Assembly: GCA_020199905.1 (NCBI GenBank)
Contig: JAIVJS010000071.1
Span: 177,501-241,500, forward strand
DNA from: Acidobacteriota bacterium
GTDB taxonomy: Bacteria; Acidobacteriota; Thermoanaerobaculia; UBA5066; Gp7-AA6
DNA length: 64,000 nucleotides
Reading direction: 5' to 3'
The notes below the pieces were generated by a model. That model had not been told where the DNA came from and did not search any database. It was given only the letters and a program-made list of their open reading frames with translations. Positions 56,332 to 64,000 of this stretch are shown one piece after another. The position numbers and the translations under genes are program-made. Each line of letters opens with the position of its first letter. The first letter of the stretch is position 1.

Positions 56332-58043
56332 GGCCCCTGTCCGCGCTCTACGATCGGCTCCTCGAGGCCCGGGCGCGCCGGTACGAGAGTGGACGGTCGC
56401 CTTCCGTCCGCCTTTCGAGGCCGGTCGTCTCCGTCGGAAACCTCACGGTCGGTGGAACGGGGAAGACGCCCTTCGTTCTGCACCTCGCGGAGCGGTTTCT
56501 GTCGCAGGGCCGCCGGCCCGCGATCCTCTCGAGGGGTTACGGGCGCCGGTCCAGCGAGGTCGTGATCGTGTCGCGAGGGGAGGGACCCATCGTCGGACCC
56601 GACGACGGCGGTGACGAGCCGGTTCTGATCGCCACGCGTCTGCCCCGGGCGATCGTCGTCGTGGCGCCGCGGCGGACCGACGCGGCACTCGCCGCGGAGG
56701 CGCTGGCGCCGGACGTCTTCATCCTGGACGACGGCTTTCAGCATCTGGCGGTCCGGCGCGACCTCGACCTCCTTCTGCTCGACGCGGCCGACCCTTTCGG
56801 CGGAGAAAGGTATCCCCCGTTCGGCCGCCTCCGCGAGCCGCCGTCGGCTCTCGGCCGCGCGCACGGATTCGTCTTCACGCGTCCGTCCGACGGCCGTCCG
56901 ACTTCTTCGGATCTCTCGCGGGTCGCGCGCGCAAAACCGGAGGCGCCCGTGTTCCACGCGAGGATTTTTCCGGAGGGTCTCACGCAGGCCGTGGATCGAG
57001 GGACAACTGTTTTCGGATCTCGCGAACGCGGCAGGCGGGAAGATCGGGCCGTGAGCGCGGCTCCTTCGACGGAGGATCCGGCCGGCGCCCCCCCTCCGGC
57101 GGCTCCGACGCGGCGGCGCGGGCGGTCGGCAGCTCGGGATCGGTTGGAGCACGCCCTCTTCGCGGGGGCCGCCCGGCTGCTGGCGCGCCGCGGGCCCGAG
57201 GCCGCCTCCCGCGCGGGGGCGCGGTTGGCCCGCCTCTACGTCTCTCTCGTCCCCTCGCGGCGGCGCATCCTCGAGGGGAATCTCTCGGCGGCGTTCCCCC
57301 GGATGTCGTCCCCCGACATCTCGGCGCTCGCGCGGCGCAGCGTCGAGAATTTCGGAGCGGTCTTCCTCGAGTTCCTGGACTCGCCGCGCTTCTCGCGCGA
57401 GGAGATTGAGGAGCGGGTGGCCGTCGCCGGGCGCGAGCACCTGGAGGCCGCGCGGGCCCGGGGCAAGGGAGTCTTCCTGCTCTCCGCGCATTTCGGGAGC
57501 TGGGAGCTGGGAGCGGTGCGGGCGGGACTCCTCGGGGAGCCCATCGCGTCCGTCGTGCGGCCGCTCGACAACGCGCTCCTCGAAGGGGAGCTGGCACGCC
57601 GGCGGACGCGGTTCGGCAACCGGCTCATCCGGAAGAAGGAGGCCGCCCGCGAGATCCTGAGGGCCCTGCGCCACGGCGGCACCGTCGCCATCCTGATCGA
57701 CCAGAACGTCCTCGCGGGCGAAGGCGTCTTCGTGCCCTTCTTCGGCCGCCTCGCGGCGACCTCGCCGTCCCTCGCGCTGCTCCAGGCCAAGACGGACGCG
57801 GCGGTCGTCCCGGTCTTCACCTGGCCGCTCGGGTCCGGCCGCTACCGCCTCGAGTTCCAGCCTCCCGTTCTCGCCGCCGAGTTCGAAGGCATCGAGAGCC
57901 GGGACGAGCGGATCCGGCTCGCTACCGCGCGGTACATGGCGATCACGGAGGCCGCCGTCCGCCGCGCTCCCGAGGCGTGGCTGTGGATCCACAACCGCTG
58001 GCGCACGAGGCCGCCCGATGAAGTTGAGAGTCGAGAGTTCTGA
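56328..58043 (+). CDS. LpxK N-terminal part fused in frame to LpxL/HtrB-type acyltransferase
   Basis: 571 aa in one frame. Residues 1-220 are lipid A 4'-kinase: VVSVGNLTVGGTGKTPFVLHL (Walker A) and VFILDDGFQHLAVRRDLDLLLLD. The sequence stops resembling LpxK after HARIFPEGLTQ, so the last about 100 residues (the closing domain with a TEKD-type motif) are absent. Residues about 270-571 are a lauroyl-type acyltransferase with the catalytic H388...E393 (SAHFGSWELG) and LIDQNVLAGEGVFVPFFGR. The stretch between (221-268) is low complexity. Probably two genes joined by a roughly 300-bp deletion; a true fusion is the alternative. Last residues VESREF lie in a heptamer repeat. Confidence 0.82.
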   Translation: MRPLSALYDRLLEARARRYESGRSPSVRLSRPVVSVGNLTVGGTGKTPFVLHLAERFLSQGRRPAILSRGYGRRSSEVVIVSRGEGPIVGPDDGGDEPVLIATRLPRAIVVVAPRRTDAALAAEALAPDVFILDDGFQHLAVRRDLDLLLLDAADPFGGERYPPFGRLREPPSALGRAHGFVFTRPSDGRPTSSDLSRVARAKPEAPVFHARIFPEGLTQAVDRGTTVFGSRERGRREDRAVSAAPSTEDPAGAPPPAAPTRRRGRSAARDRLEHALFAGAARLLARRGPEAASRAGARLARLYVSLVPSRRRILEGNLSAAFPRMSSPDISALARRSVENFGAVFLEFLDSPRFSREEIEERVAVAGREHLEAARARGKGVFLLSAHFGSWELGAVRAGLLGEPIASVVRPLDNALLEGELARRRTRFGNRLIRKKEAAREILRALRHGGTVAILIDQNVLAGEGVFVPFFGRLAATSPSLALLQAKTDAAVVPVFTWPLGSGRYRLEFQPPVLAAEFEGIESRDERIRLATARYMAITEAAVRRAPEAWLWIHNRWRTRPPDEVESREF

Positions 58044-58097
58044 GTTGAGAGTTGTATTGGAAGCGGGAAGCTGACAGCTGAGAGCTGAGAGCTGAAC
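58024..58097. repeat. Heptamer repeat block (TTGAGAG and CTGAGAG units)
   Basis: Degenerate TTGAGAG units (58,024 on), a CGGGAAG piece, then CTGACAG/CTGAGAG/CTGAGAG. It provides the last codons of the lpxL part and reaches the presumed start of the next heptosyltransferase. Confidence 0.8.
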
Positions 58098-59096
58098 CTG
58101 TCCTCCCTCATCGTCGCGCCCAACTGGCTCGGGGACGCCGTCATGGCGATTCCGTTTCTCCGCGCGATTCAGGCGGCGCGGCCCGGGGAAAAACTGACCG
58201 TGCTCGCGAAGCGCGGGCCCGGCGCGATTCTCGGCGCTCTCCCCGCCGTCGACGTGATCGAGAGGCGGTCGAGCGTTCTCGCCGACGCCATCGCGATTCG
58301 CCGGCGCCGCTTCACGGATGCCTGGCTTCTTCCGAACTCCTTCCGCTCCGCGGTCGCACCCTTCCTCGCCGGCATTCCCGAGAGAATCGGATTCGCGACC
58401 GACCGCCGGACCGCGCTGCTCAGCCGAGCGCTCCCCCCTCCGCCGGGGACGGCACACCAGCTGCGCGACTACGACTCGCTCCTCGAAGCGCGCGGGATCT
58501 CTCCGGACCTCGCTCCGCCGCGGATTCCGCTGCCCGAGAGATCCGCGGCGCTCGCCAGCGATGCGCTTCTGGCGGCGCGTCTGCCGCCGGGAGAAAGCGT
58601 GATGCTCGCGCCCGGCGCGGCGTTCGCGTGGACCAAACGCTGGCCCACCGCGCACTGGGGCCGTCTCGCCGCTCTCCTGCGCGAGTCGGGCGTGGCATCC
58701 GCGTTCGTGATCGGACCGGGAGAGGAGGCGATTGCCGCGGAGGCCGTTCTCGCGGCGGCCTTCGCGGTCCCGGTGCTCGGCGCCCACCTCGATCCTCCGG
58801 CGCTCGCCGCGCTTCTCGCCCTCGCGCGGGTCGTGGTCGCCAACGACTCCGGGCCGATGCACCTCGCCGGGGCGGTCGGAACGCCGGTGGTCGCCCTGTT
58901 CGGCCCGACCGACCCGGGCCGCACCGCCCCGTCGGGCTCCCCCGCCCGGGTCCTGGACCGCTACGTCTTCTGCTCGCCCTGTTTTCTCAAGGAGTGCCCT
59001 TATGCACACGAGTGCATGGTCGAGATCACACCCGAACAGCTGAAGCGCGTTCTGGACGAGGTCATGGAGAGTCGGGAGTTCAGAGGTGAGAGTTGA
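58098..59096 (+). CDS. ADP-heptose:LPS heptosyltransferase II-like (GT9)
   Basis: 332 aa. LIVAPNWLGDAVMAIPFLRAIQ is the WaaF N-terminal signature (GDAVMAIP), so translation must begin before the ATG at 58143. In this frame only CTG codons at 58092/58098 follow the last stop. The C-terminal domain has VMLAPGAAFAWTKRWPTAHWGRLAALL, VVVANDSGPMHLAGAVGTPVVALFGPTDPGRTAP and CFLKECPYAHECM. Adds heptose to the inner core. The tail MESREFRGES is encoded by the next heptamer block. Confidence 0.85.
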   Translation: MSSLIVAPNWLGDAVMAIPFLRAIQAARPGEKLTVLAKRGPGAILGALPAVDVIERRSSVLADAIAIRRRRFTDAWLLPNSFRSAVAPFLAGIPERIGFATDRRTALLSRALPPPPGTAHQLRDYDSLLEARGISPDLAPPRIPLPERSAALASDALLAARLPPGESVMLAPGAAFAWTKRWPTAHWGRLAALLRESGVASAFVIGPGEEAIAAEAVLAAAFAVPVLGAHLDPPALAALLALARVVVANDSGPMHLAGAVGTPVVALFGPTDPGRTAPSGSPARVLDRYVFCSPCFLKECPYAHECMVEITPEQLKRVLDEVMESREFRGES

Positions 59097-59145
59097 GAAT
59101 TGCGAGTTGAGAGCGACGTTGGAAACGACTCTGAACGCTCAACTC
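59067..59145. repeat. Heptamer repeat block with inverted repeat between convergent genes
   Basis: Degenerate TTGAGAG/TCGGGAG units run across the waaF-like stop. GAGTTGAGAGCG (59,104-59,115) pairs with CGCTCAACTC (59,136-59,145) apart from a bulge, giving a hairpin between the convergent heptosyltransferase and HNH genes, which may help terminate both. Confidence 0.65.
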
Positions 59146-59156
59146 TGAAGCCTCCA

Positions 59157-59738
59157 CTACTTCAACTCCATATTCCAGTACGCCACGTCCAGAAAGTTCC
59201 GCCACGCGGGATGAAACTTGCTCGCGCCGAAGTGGCCGACGGGATGCCACCGCGGCTTTCTCGGGGGCTGGATCAGGCGGATTCCCGCTTCGTGCGGGGT
59301 GCGGTTACCCTTGCGGACGTTGCACGCCAGGCAGGCGCAGACGACGTTTTCCCAGCTCGACATGCCGCCGCGTGAGAGCGGGACCACGTGATCGAGAGAC
59401 AGCTCCGCCGAGGGAAACTTGTGTCCGCAGTACTGGCACCGGCTCCCGTCGCGGAGATAGATGTTGTGGCGGGAGAACTTGACGTCCTGCCGTGGCAGCC
59501 GGTCGAAGTCCTTGAGAGCGATGACGCGCGGAACCCGGATCGCCGAAGAGGGAGTCATCACCACTTCGTCATGCGGCTGGACGGGGATGTCGCACCAGTT
59601 CTCGAAGTCCCAGGTGCTGTAATCCTCGAGCACCGCGCGCACGTGCCCCTTGTAGAAAAGCGAGAACGCCTTCCGGACGGTCGTCACCTGCACCGCCTGA
59701 AAGACGCGATTCAAGACCAGCACCTGTGACTCGAGCAT
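59157..59738 (-). CDS. HNH endonuclease family protein
   Basis: 193 aa. N-terminal LESQVLVLNRVFQAVQVTTVRKAFSLFYKGHVRAV is the conserved lead-in of a widespread HNH family in Acidobacteria, Cyanobacteria and Bacteroidetes. The HNH core runs RDGSRCQYCGHKFPSAELSLDHVVPLSRGGMSSWENVVCACLACNVRKGNRTP with two CxxC zinc pairs and the catalytic His. GGAGG lies four bases before the ATG. Stand-alone gene; its role in the cell is unknown. Confidence 0.88.
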   Translation of the reverse strand: MLESQVLVLNRVFQAVQVTTVRKAFSLFYKGHVRAVLEDYSTWDFENWCDIPVQPHDEVVMTPSSAIRVPRVIALKDFDRLPRQDVKFSRHNIYLRDGSRCQYCGHKFPSAELSLDHVVPLSRGGMSSWENVVCACLACNVRKGNRTPHEAGIRLIQPPRKPRWHPVGHFGASKFHPAWRNFLDVAYWNMELK

Positions 59739-59759
59739 GGGCCTCCAGGGAGGGGGCTC

Positions 59760-59767
59760 ATTATAAT
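59760..59767. promoter_or_regulatory. Shared palindromic -10 element between HNH gene and hldE
   Basis: ATTATAAT is its own reverse complement, so TATAAT is available on both strands. Distances suit the HNH gene (leader about 15 bases with GGAGG) and the heptose kinase (leader about 35 bases). No clear -35 on either side. Confidence 0.4.
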
Positions 59768-59808
59768 CCGAGCGGTTTGAAGACTTTGCGAATCGAGCGG
59801 CCCGGCCC

Positions 59809-60834
59809 GTGAGCTCGCGCCTCACGCGGGAGCGTCTGGAAGGCGTGCTCGGACGCTTCTCCGGAAGGCGCCTCGTCGTCGCCGGGGACTTCGTCCTCGA
59901 CCGCTTCATCTACGGCCACCCGAAGCGCGTCAGCCGGGAGGCTCCCGTGCTGATCCTCCGATTCTCGAAGGAAGAGAACCTTCCGGGCGGCGCCGGAAAC
60001 ACGGCCGCGAACGTCCGGGCCCTCGGAGGCGTTCCGGTTCCGGTCGGGATCCTCGGGGACGACGGTGAGGGCCGCATCCTCCGGGCGATTCTGGAAGACC
60101 GGGGGATCGACACGTCGGGTCTCGTGGACGCCTCCGGTTACGCCACGCCGACCAAGACGAGAATCCTGGGGGGCGCGCCGCACGCGATCAAGCAGCAGAT
60201 CGTGAGGTACGACCGGGAAGGCGTCCTCGAGCCCGACTCGCCGGCGCCCGCCGCGCTGCTCCGCCGCCTGCCCGTGCTCGCCTCCGGAGCGCATGCCGCG
60301 ATCCTTTCGGACTACGGCTACGGAGCCGTCTCTCCCGCCGCCGTCGGCCCGCTGCGCGAGTCCCTCTCGCCCGGGGCCCCGGTCCTGGTCGACTCGCGGC
60401 ACGCGCTCTCGCGCTACGCCGACGTCGACGCCGTGACTCCTAACGAGGAGGAGATCGAGGAGTGCGTGGGCTTCACGCTCGGCGATTCGGAGGATGCGCT
60501 GGCGCGCGCCGGGGAGGCCCTGCGGCGCAAGATCGCGTGCCGGACGATCCTCGTCACGCGCGGATCGCGTGGAATGGCGCTCTTTTCCGAGGGCGCGCCG
60601 CCTTCGATCATCCCGGTCCACGGAACCGACCAGGTCGCCGACGTGACCGGCGCGGGCGACACCGTGCTCGCCACCTTCTCGCTCGCGCTCGCCGCCGGAG
60701 CGACGCCCCTCGAGGCGGCCGTGCTCGCCAACTTCGCCGGAGGCGTCGTCGTCATGAAGATGGGAACCGCGACCGTGACTCGCGAAGAGATTTCGAGGGC
60801 GATGGAGGAGGACCGGGGGATTCTCGAGAGTTGA
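59809..60834 (+). CDS. D-glycero-beta-D-manno-heptose-7-phosphate kinase (HldE kinase domain, HldA-like)
   Basis: 341 aa PfkB-family kinase. [87 protein letters not shown] and the catalytic [17 protein letters not shown] match the RfaE kinase half. It phosphorylates heptose-7-P at C1 for ADP-heptose. GTG start. The adenylyltransferase half is a separate gene 44 bp downstream. Confidence 0.92.
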   Translation: MSSRLTRERLEGVLGRFSGRRLVVAGDFVLDRFIYGHPKRVSREAPVLILRFSKEENLPGGAGNTAANVRALGGVPVPVGILGDDGEGRILRAILEDRGIDTSGLVDASGYATPTKTRILGGAPHAIKQQIVRYDREGVLEPDSPAPAALLRRLPVLASGAHAAILSDYGYGAVSPAAVGPLRESLSPGAPVLVDSRHALSRYADVDAVTPNEEEIEECVGFTLGDSEDALARAGEALRRKIACRTILVTRGSRGMALFSEGAPPSIIPVHGTDQVADVTGAGDTVLATFSLALAAGATPLEAAVLANFAGGVVVMKMGTATVTREEISRAMEEDRGILES

Positions 60835-60850
60835 AATTGAGGGTCGGGTT

Positions 60851-60878
60851 CGGGAAACGAGAAACGAGAAACGAGGGA
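60851..60878. repeat. Tandem heptamer repeat, CGGGAAA/CGAGAAA units
   Basis: CGGGAAA, CGAGAAA, CGAGAAA, CGAGGGA between the two halves of the heptose pathway gene; its end touches the start codon of the next gene. Confidence 0.85.
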
Positions 60879-61379
60879 ATGGGCGTGGAGGCTGAGACGG
60901 GAGTCCTCTCGAGGGAACGGCTGACGGAGCTCGTGAGCCGGGCGAAGGGCAGTGGAAAAAGAGTCGTTTTCGCCAACGGCGCCTTCGATCTTCTCCACAC
61001 CGGGCACGTGCGGTATCTCGAGGCTGCCAGGAAGGAAGGCGACTGGCTCGCCGTCGGCGTCAACTCGGATCGGTCCGTCCGCGCGGCGAAGGGCGAAGGC
61101 CGGCCGATCGTTCCCGAGGGCGAACGCGCGGAAATCGTGGCGGCGCTTCGCTGCGTCGATGCCGTCGTCCTCTTCGACGAGGACTCGCCCGCGGGGCTCC
61201 TCTTCGCTCTCCAGCCGGATGTCCACGCGAAGGGCACCGACTATCGCGTCGAGACCGTCCCCGAGAGGGCCCTCGTCGCGGCCTATGGAGGAAAGACGGT
61301 TATCGTCGGAGATCCCAAGGACCACGCCACCACCGACCTGATCGACCGGATCCGAAAAACCGAAAGAGCGGCCCGGTGA
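60879..61379 (+). CDS. D-glycero-beta-D-manno-heptose 1-phosphate adenylyltransferase (HldE C-half)
   Basis: 166 aa nucleotidyltransferase: [36 protein letters not shown] with the HxGH motif, [51 protein letters not shown] and the K(D)...TT end. Makes ADP-heptose used by both heptosyltransferases here. ATG at 60879 follows the repeat; GTG at 60885 is possible. Confidence 0.92.
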   Translation: MGVEAETGVLSRERLTELVSRAKGSGKRVVFANGAFDLLHTGHVRYLEAARKEGDWLAVGVNSDRSVRAAKGEGRPIVPEGERAEIVAALRCVDAVVLFDEDSPAGLLFALQPDVHAKGTDYRVETVPERALVAAYGGKTVIVGDPKDHATTDLIDRIRKTERAAR

Positions 61380-61398
61380 CCGGGAACGATTCCCGATT

Positions 61399-61514
61399 CC
61401 CGATCGAGTTGACCGCGGAGGACCGCGGCCGTCTCGCTCCCCCTGGTCGCTCGGCTCCCGATCGAGTTGACCGCGGAGGACCGCGCCCGTCTCGCTCCCG
61501 TTGGTCGCCCGGCC
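61399..61514. repeat. Two tandem copies of a 58-bp unit
   Basis: CCCGATCGAGTTGACCGCGG begins both copies (61,399 and 61,457); the units differ at only a few positions over 58 bp. They fill most of the gap before the heptosyltransferase I gene. Non-coding as far as can be seen. Confidence 0.8.
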
Positions 61515-61527
61515 CCCGGCTTCCGGC

Positions 61528-62529
61528 GTGACTCACGCTCCCGCCCCCCCGTCCCGGCTCGTCATCGTGCGCCTCTCCTCGATGGGCGACATCGTCCACG
61601 CGCTTCCGCTCGCGGAGAACGCGCACCGCGCGGGAATCTCAGTCGGCTGGGTCGTCGAAAAGACGTACGCCGGTCTCCTCGAGTCGAACCCCGCGATCTC
61701 GGCGGTCTTTCCGGCCGACACCCGCCGCTGGCGGCGCGCGCCGCTCTCGGCCCGGAGCCGCGGCGAGATCCGCCGTCTGCGCGGAGCCTTCCGGTCTTTC
61801 GGGGCGGATGCCGTGATCGACGCCCAGGGGCTCTGGAAGTCGGCGCTGCTCGCACGGCTCGCGGGCGCTCCGGTCGTGAGCCTCGGCGCGGCGGACCGGC
61901 GGGAGAGGACGTCTTCTCTCCTCGTCGACCGGCCGGTCGCGCTCGACCCCGGCGTCGAGCACGTGGTGGATCAGAACCTCTCTCTGCTCGGTCCGCTCCA
62001 CATTCCGGCCGCGGTCCGCGCGCCGGACGCGCGATACCTCCTCTCCGTCGCCCGCGAAGACGCGGACCGACTCGCGTCGGGTCTGCAACGCCCGTTCGCT
62101 CTCTTCCATCCGGGAGCGACCCGGACGGAGAAGGCGTGGGGCGAGGCGGAGTACGCGTCGCTCGCGCTGGAGCTCTCGGAGCGCGCCGGTCTCTTTCCCG
62201 TAATCTCCTGGGGCCCGGGAGACGAGACCCGGGCGGGCCGTCTCGCGAAGCTCCTTCCCGACGCGCCGCGTCTTCCGCTGCTCGACTTCGCGGGGCTGGC
62301 GCACGTGGCCGCGCATGCCGCTCTCTTCGTCGGCGGTGACACGGGCCCCGTCCATCTGGCGGACGCGCTCGGGACTCCGACGCTCGCGCTCTTCTCGCCT
62401 TCGTCGCGTCGCAACGTCCCCGCTCGGAATCGGCCCTACAACGGGACGTGGTTGAGCTACGATCAGGCGTCCGAGATCGAGGCCGTCGTGACGAAGGCGA
62501 TCAGCGCGGCACGGTGCGCGGCACCCTGA
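61528..62529 (+). CDS. Heptosyltransferase I-like (GT9)
   Basis: 333 aa from the GTG at 61528 (an in-frame GTG at 61501 would add nine codons). RLVIVRLSSMGDIVHALPLAEN is the WaaC N-terminus (GDIVHALP). It continues with DAVIDAQGLWKSALLARLAG, FALFHPGATRTEKAWGEAEYASLAL and ALFVGGDTGPVHLADALGTPTLALFSPS. Adds the first heptose to Kdo2-lipid A. Confidence 0.9.
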   Translation: MTHAPAPPSRLVIVRLSSMGDIVHALPLAENAHRAGISVGWVVEKTYAGLLESNPAISAVFPADTRRWRRAPLSARSRGEIRRLRGAFRSFGADAVIDAQGLWKSALLARLAGAPVVSLGAADRRERTSSLLVDRPVALDPGVEHVVDQNLSLLGPLHIPAAVRAPDARYLLSVAREDADRLASGLQRPFALFHPGATRTEKAWGEAEYASLALELSERAGLFPVISWGPGDETRAGRLAKLLPDAPRLPLLDFAGLAHVAAHAALFVGGDTGPVHLADALGTPTLALFSPSSRRNVPARNRPYNGTWLSYDQASEIEAVVTKAISAARCAAP

Positions 62530-62584
62530 CGGGAACAGAGGCGATCGGCTGGCATTTCAGTCTCTCAAGCGGTACCGATTCCTG

Positions 62585-63289
62585 GTGTGCGCGCTCCTCC
62601 TCGCGACGCGCGCGCCTGTCTTCGCCCAGGAAAAGACGGCTCCGCCGCAATTCCTGGGCGAGACGCTGCGGTACGCGATGACCATCCTCGGCGTCGCCGG
62701 CGGCGAGCTGACCCTCTCCGCGCAGCCGGCGGAGCTCGCGGGCCACCCCGCGTGGAAGTTCGAGCTCTCCGCCGTCTCCAATGATTTCCTGTCGAAGCTC
62801 TTCCTGGTCCGCGACTACATGGTCTCCTGGGTCGACCCCAGGAGCTTCCGCTCGGTGCGCTTCGAGAAGCACACGGTCGAAGGCAAGCGGGTGCGCGACG
62901 AGCTCACCGAGTTCGACTACGAGACCGGAGTGGCGCGGCACGAGGGCAAGACCGTGCCGCTGAACGACGCCACCCTCGACACGCTGTCCTCCGTCTATTT
63001 CCTCCGGACCCTCCCCATGGACAAGGAGAGCCCGGCCGAGCTCCAGGTCTTCTCAGGCGAGACGCACGTGCTCCGCGTCGAGATCCAGGGACGCGAGAGC
63101 ATCAAGACGCCGGCCGGAACATTCTCGACCATCCGCGTCGAGCCGAAGAGCTCCGGAGGAAGCCTCATCGGAAAGGGCAAGAACCTCGTGCTGTGGTTGA
63201 CCGACGACGATCGCCGCATTCCGGTCCAGATCCGCTCGAAGCTGAAAGTAGGAACGCTGATCGGAAAGTTGAGGGCGATAGAGAGGTAG
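62585..63289 (+). CDS. DUF3108 domain periplasmic protein
   Basis: 234 aa. Signal peptide (CALLLATRAPVFAQ; preceding in-frame codons SLKRYRFL suggest the real start is upstream, perhaps CTG at 62549). Domain: LRYAMTILGVAGGELTLSAQPAELAGHPAWKFEL, DYMVSWVDPRSFRSVRFEKHTVEGKR, TPAGTFSTIRVEPKS, LVLWLTDDDRRIPVQIRSKLKVGTLIGKL. Beta-rich envelope protein, function unknown, often near LPS or outer-membrane genes. Confidence 0.82.
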   Translation: MCALLLATRAPVFAQEKTAPPQFLGETLRYAMTILGVAGGELTLSAQPAELAGHPAWKFELSAVSNDFLSKLFLVRDYMVSWVDPRSFRSVRFEKHTVEGKRVRDELTEFDYETGVARHEGKTVPLNDATLDTLSSVYFLRTLPMDKESPAELQVFSGETHVLRVEIQGRESIKTPAGTFSTIRVEPKSSGGSLIGKGKNLVLWLTDDDRRIPVQIRSKLKVGTLIGKLRAIER

Positions 63290-63295
63290 CTGGAG

Positions 63296-63449
63296 CCGTC
63301 AGCGGTCAGCGGCCAGCCCCAGCTCGAGAAACGGGAAACGGGAAACGAAAAGCTCCAGCCGCCGAGGGAGCCTCTCGGTTTTCCGTCGTCCGTTTTCGTC
63401 GTGTCGAGAGAGGCTCGGCTGACGGCTGAAAGCTGACAGCTGACAGCTT
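63296..63449. repeat. Compound heptamer repeat block
   Basis: GTCAGCG units, then CGGGAAA units (about 63,325-63,348), an opposing CCGTTTT-like stretch (about 63,378-63,398), then CTGACGG/CTGAAAG/CTGACAG/CTGACAG (63,419-63,447). It fills the 208-bp gap between DUF3108 and the ATPase gene; both repeat types occur together and partly inverted. Confidence 0.85.
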
Positions 63450-63497
63450 CTTCTTTACTCCTGCCGTCAAAGGACTTACGATCATCCGGTCCTTCAC

Positions 63498-64000
63498 ATG
63501 GCAGTCAAACTCGGGGATCTCCTCCTCAAAGCGAAGCTGATCTCTGCGGAGCAGCTCGATGCGGCCCTCAAGTCCCAGCGGGAAGAGGGCGGCAAACTGG
63601 GCGAAGCCTTGGTCCGCGTGGGCGCCGTCACCGAGACGCAGATCACCGAGACCCTTTCGCAGCAGTTCGGCGTTCCGTCGATCGACCTGGCCAGCTTCGA
63701 GATCGACGCCAACGTCATCAAGGTCGTCCCCGCCGAGGTGGCCCGCAAGTACGGCGTCCTCCCCGTCAACAAGACCGGCGCGACTCTGACGATCGCGATG
63801 GGCGACCCGACGAACGTCTTCGCCATGGACGACATCAAGTTCATGACCGGCTACAACGTCGAGCCGGTCGTGGCCTCCGAGGTCGCTCTCCGGAAGGCCA
63901 TCGAGAAGCACTACGGGACTCCGCGTTCCGTCGTGCTGAAGGAGAAGGCGAAACCGAGCTCGAGCGCGTTTGCCTCGGGCCAGAACCTCGACGACGTCAT
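63498..64000 (+). CDS. PilB/GspE-type ATPase, N-terminal MshEN domain (partial)
   Basis: First 167 codons; the gene leaves the window. MAVKLGDLLLKAKLISAEQLDAALKSQREEGGKLGEALVRVGAVTETQITETLSQQFGVPSIDL and VIKVVPAEVARKYGVLPVNKTGATLTIAMGDPTNVFAMDDIKFMTGYNVEPVVASE are the MshEN fold seen in type IV pilus PilB. It is distinct from the gspE at 49.9-51.5 kb, so the genome has at least two such motors. Confidence 0.88.
   Translation, partial: MAVKLGDLLLKAKLISAEQLDAALKSQREEGGKLGEALVRVGAVTETQITETLSQQFGVPSIDLASFEIDANVIKVVPAEVARKYGVLPVNKTGATLTIAMGDPTNVFAMDDIKFMTGYNVEPVVASEVALRKAIEKHYGTPRSVVLKEKAKPSSSAFASGQNLDDV

Overview
The window is high-GC bacterial DNA (roughly two-thirds G+C by eye) from a Gram-negative organism. 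It carries lipid A/LPS core genes, a type II secretion/type IV pilus assembly line, Tat and lipoprotein signals, and chains of genes joined by 4-bp ATGA/GTGA/TTGA overlaps. The paired DUF1800/DUF1501 genes, a kinase with a TolB-like propeller, the HNH protein and the secretin with a cohesin-like C-terminus would fit Acidobacteriota (for example the Thermoanaerobaculia side). That placement is inference; no rRNA or tRNA is visible.

Layout. (1) 1-14,918, minus strand: a long overlapping run purF - amidohydrolase - kynureninase-like enzyme - two GT-C membrane proteins - split transketolase - methyltransferase - NDP-sugar epimerase - GT2 - methyltransferase - purM - GT39-like protein - purN, mixing purine synthesis with surface-glycan functions. 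(2) 15.0-26 kb: DUF1800/DUF1501 pair, Ser/Thr kinase, a graveyard of gene remnants (about 21.0-22.6 kb), an orphan contractile tail-sheath protein, a saccharopine-dehydrogenase-like enzyme and a hydrolase. (3) 26-30 kb: two BON lipoproteins behind a sigma-54-type promoter, truA, purL. (4) 30.1-38.3 kb: the most interesting locus. It has a STAS protein, a GAF-GAF-GAF/membrane-fusion hybrid, a PqqD-like/M50 protease/HlyD hybrid, a small protein made of eight AGDQEALR-type octapeptides under its own sigma-54-type promoter, and a convergent HlyD adaptor - histidine kinase - NtrC-type regulator operon. (5) 38.4-54.9 kb, minus strand: purQ, purS, a metallo-beta-lactamase protein, dut, an M16 protease, then three pseudopilins, secretin, PilP/O/N/M-like proteins, GspE and GspF, plus an ECF sigma/anti-sigma pair. 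(6) 55-64 kb, plus strand: waaA, an lpxK-lpxL fusion, two heptosyltransferases, hldE split in two, DUF3108, and the start of a second PilB/GspE-type ATPase.

Two phenomena cut across the regions. First, tandem 7-bp repeats (CYGAGAG-type and CGGGAAA-type) sit between genes at eight or more places and run into the starts and ends of coding sequences. Second, at least five genes in otherwise intact operons lack 30-100 internal codons although their start/stop overlaps are preserved. This points either to repeated real deletions or to assembly drop-outs.
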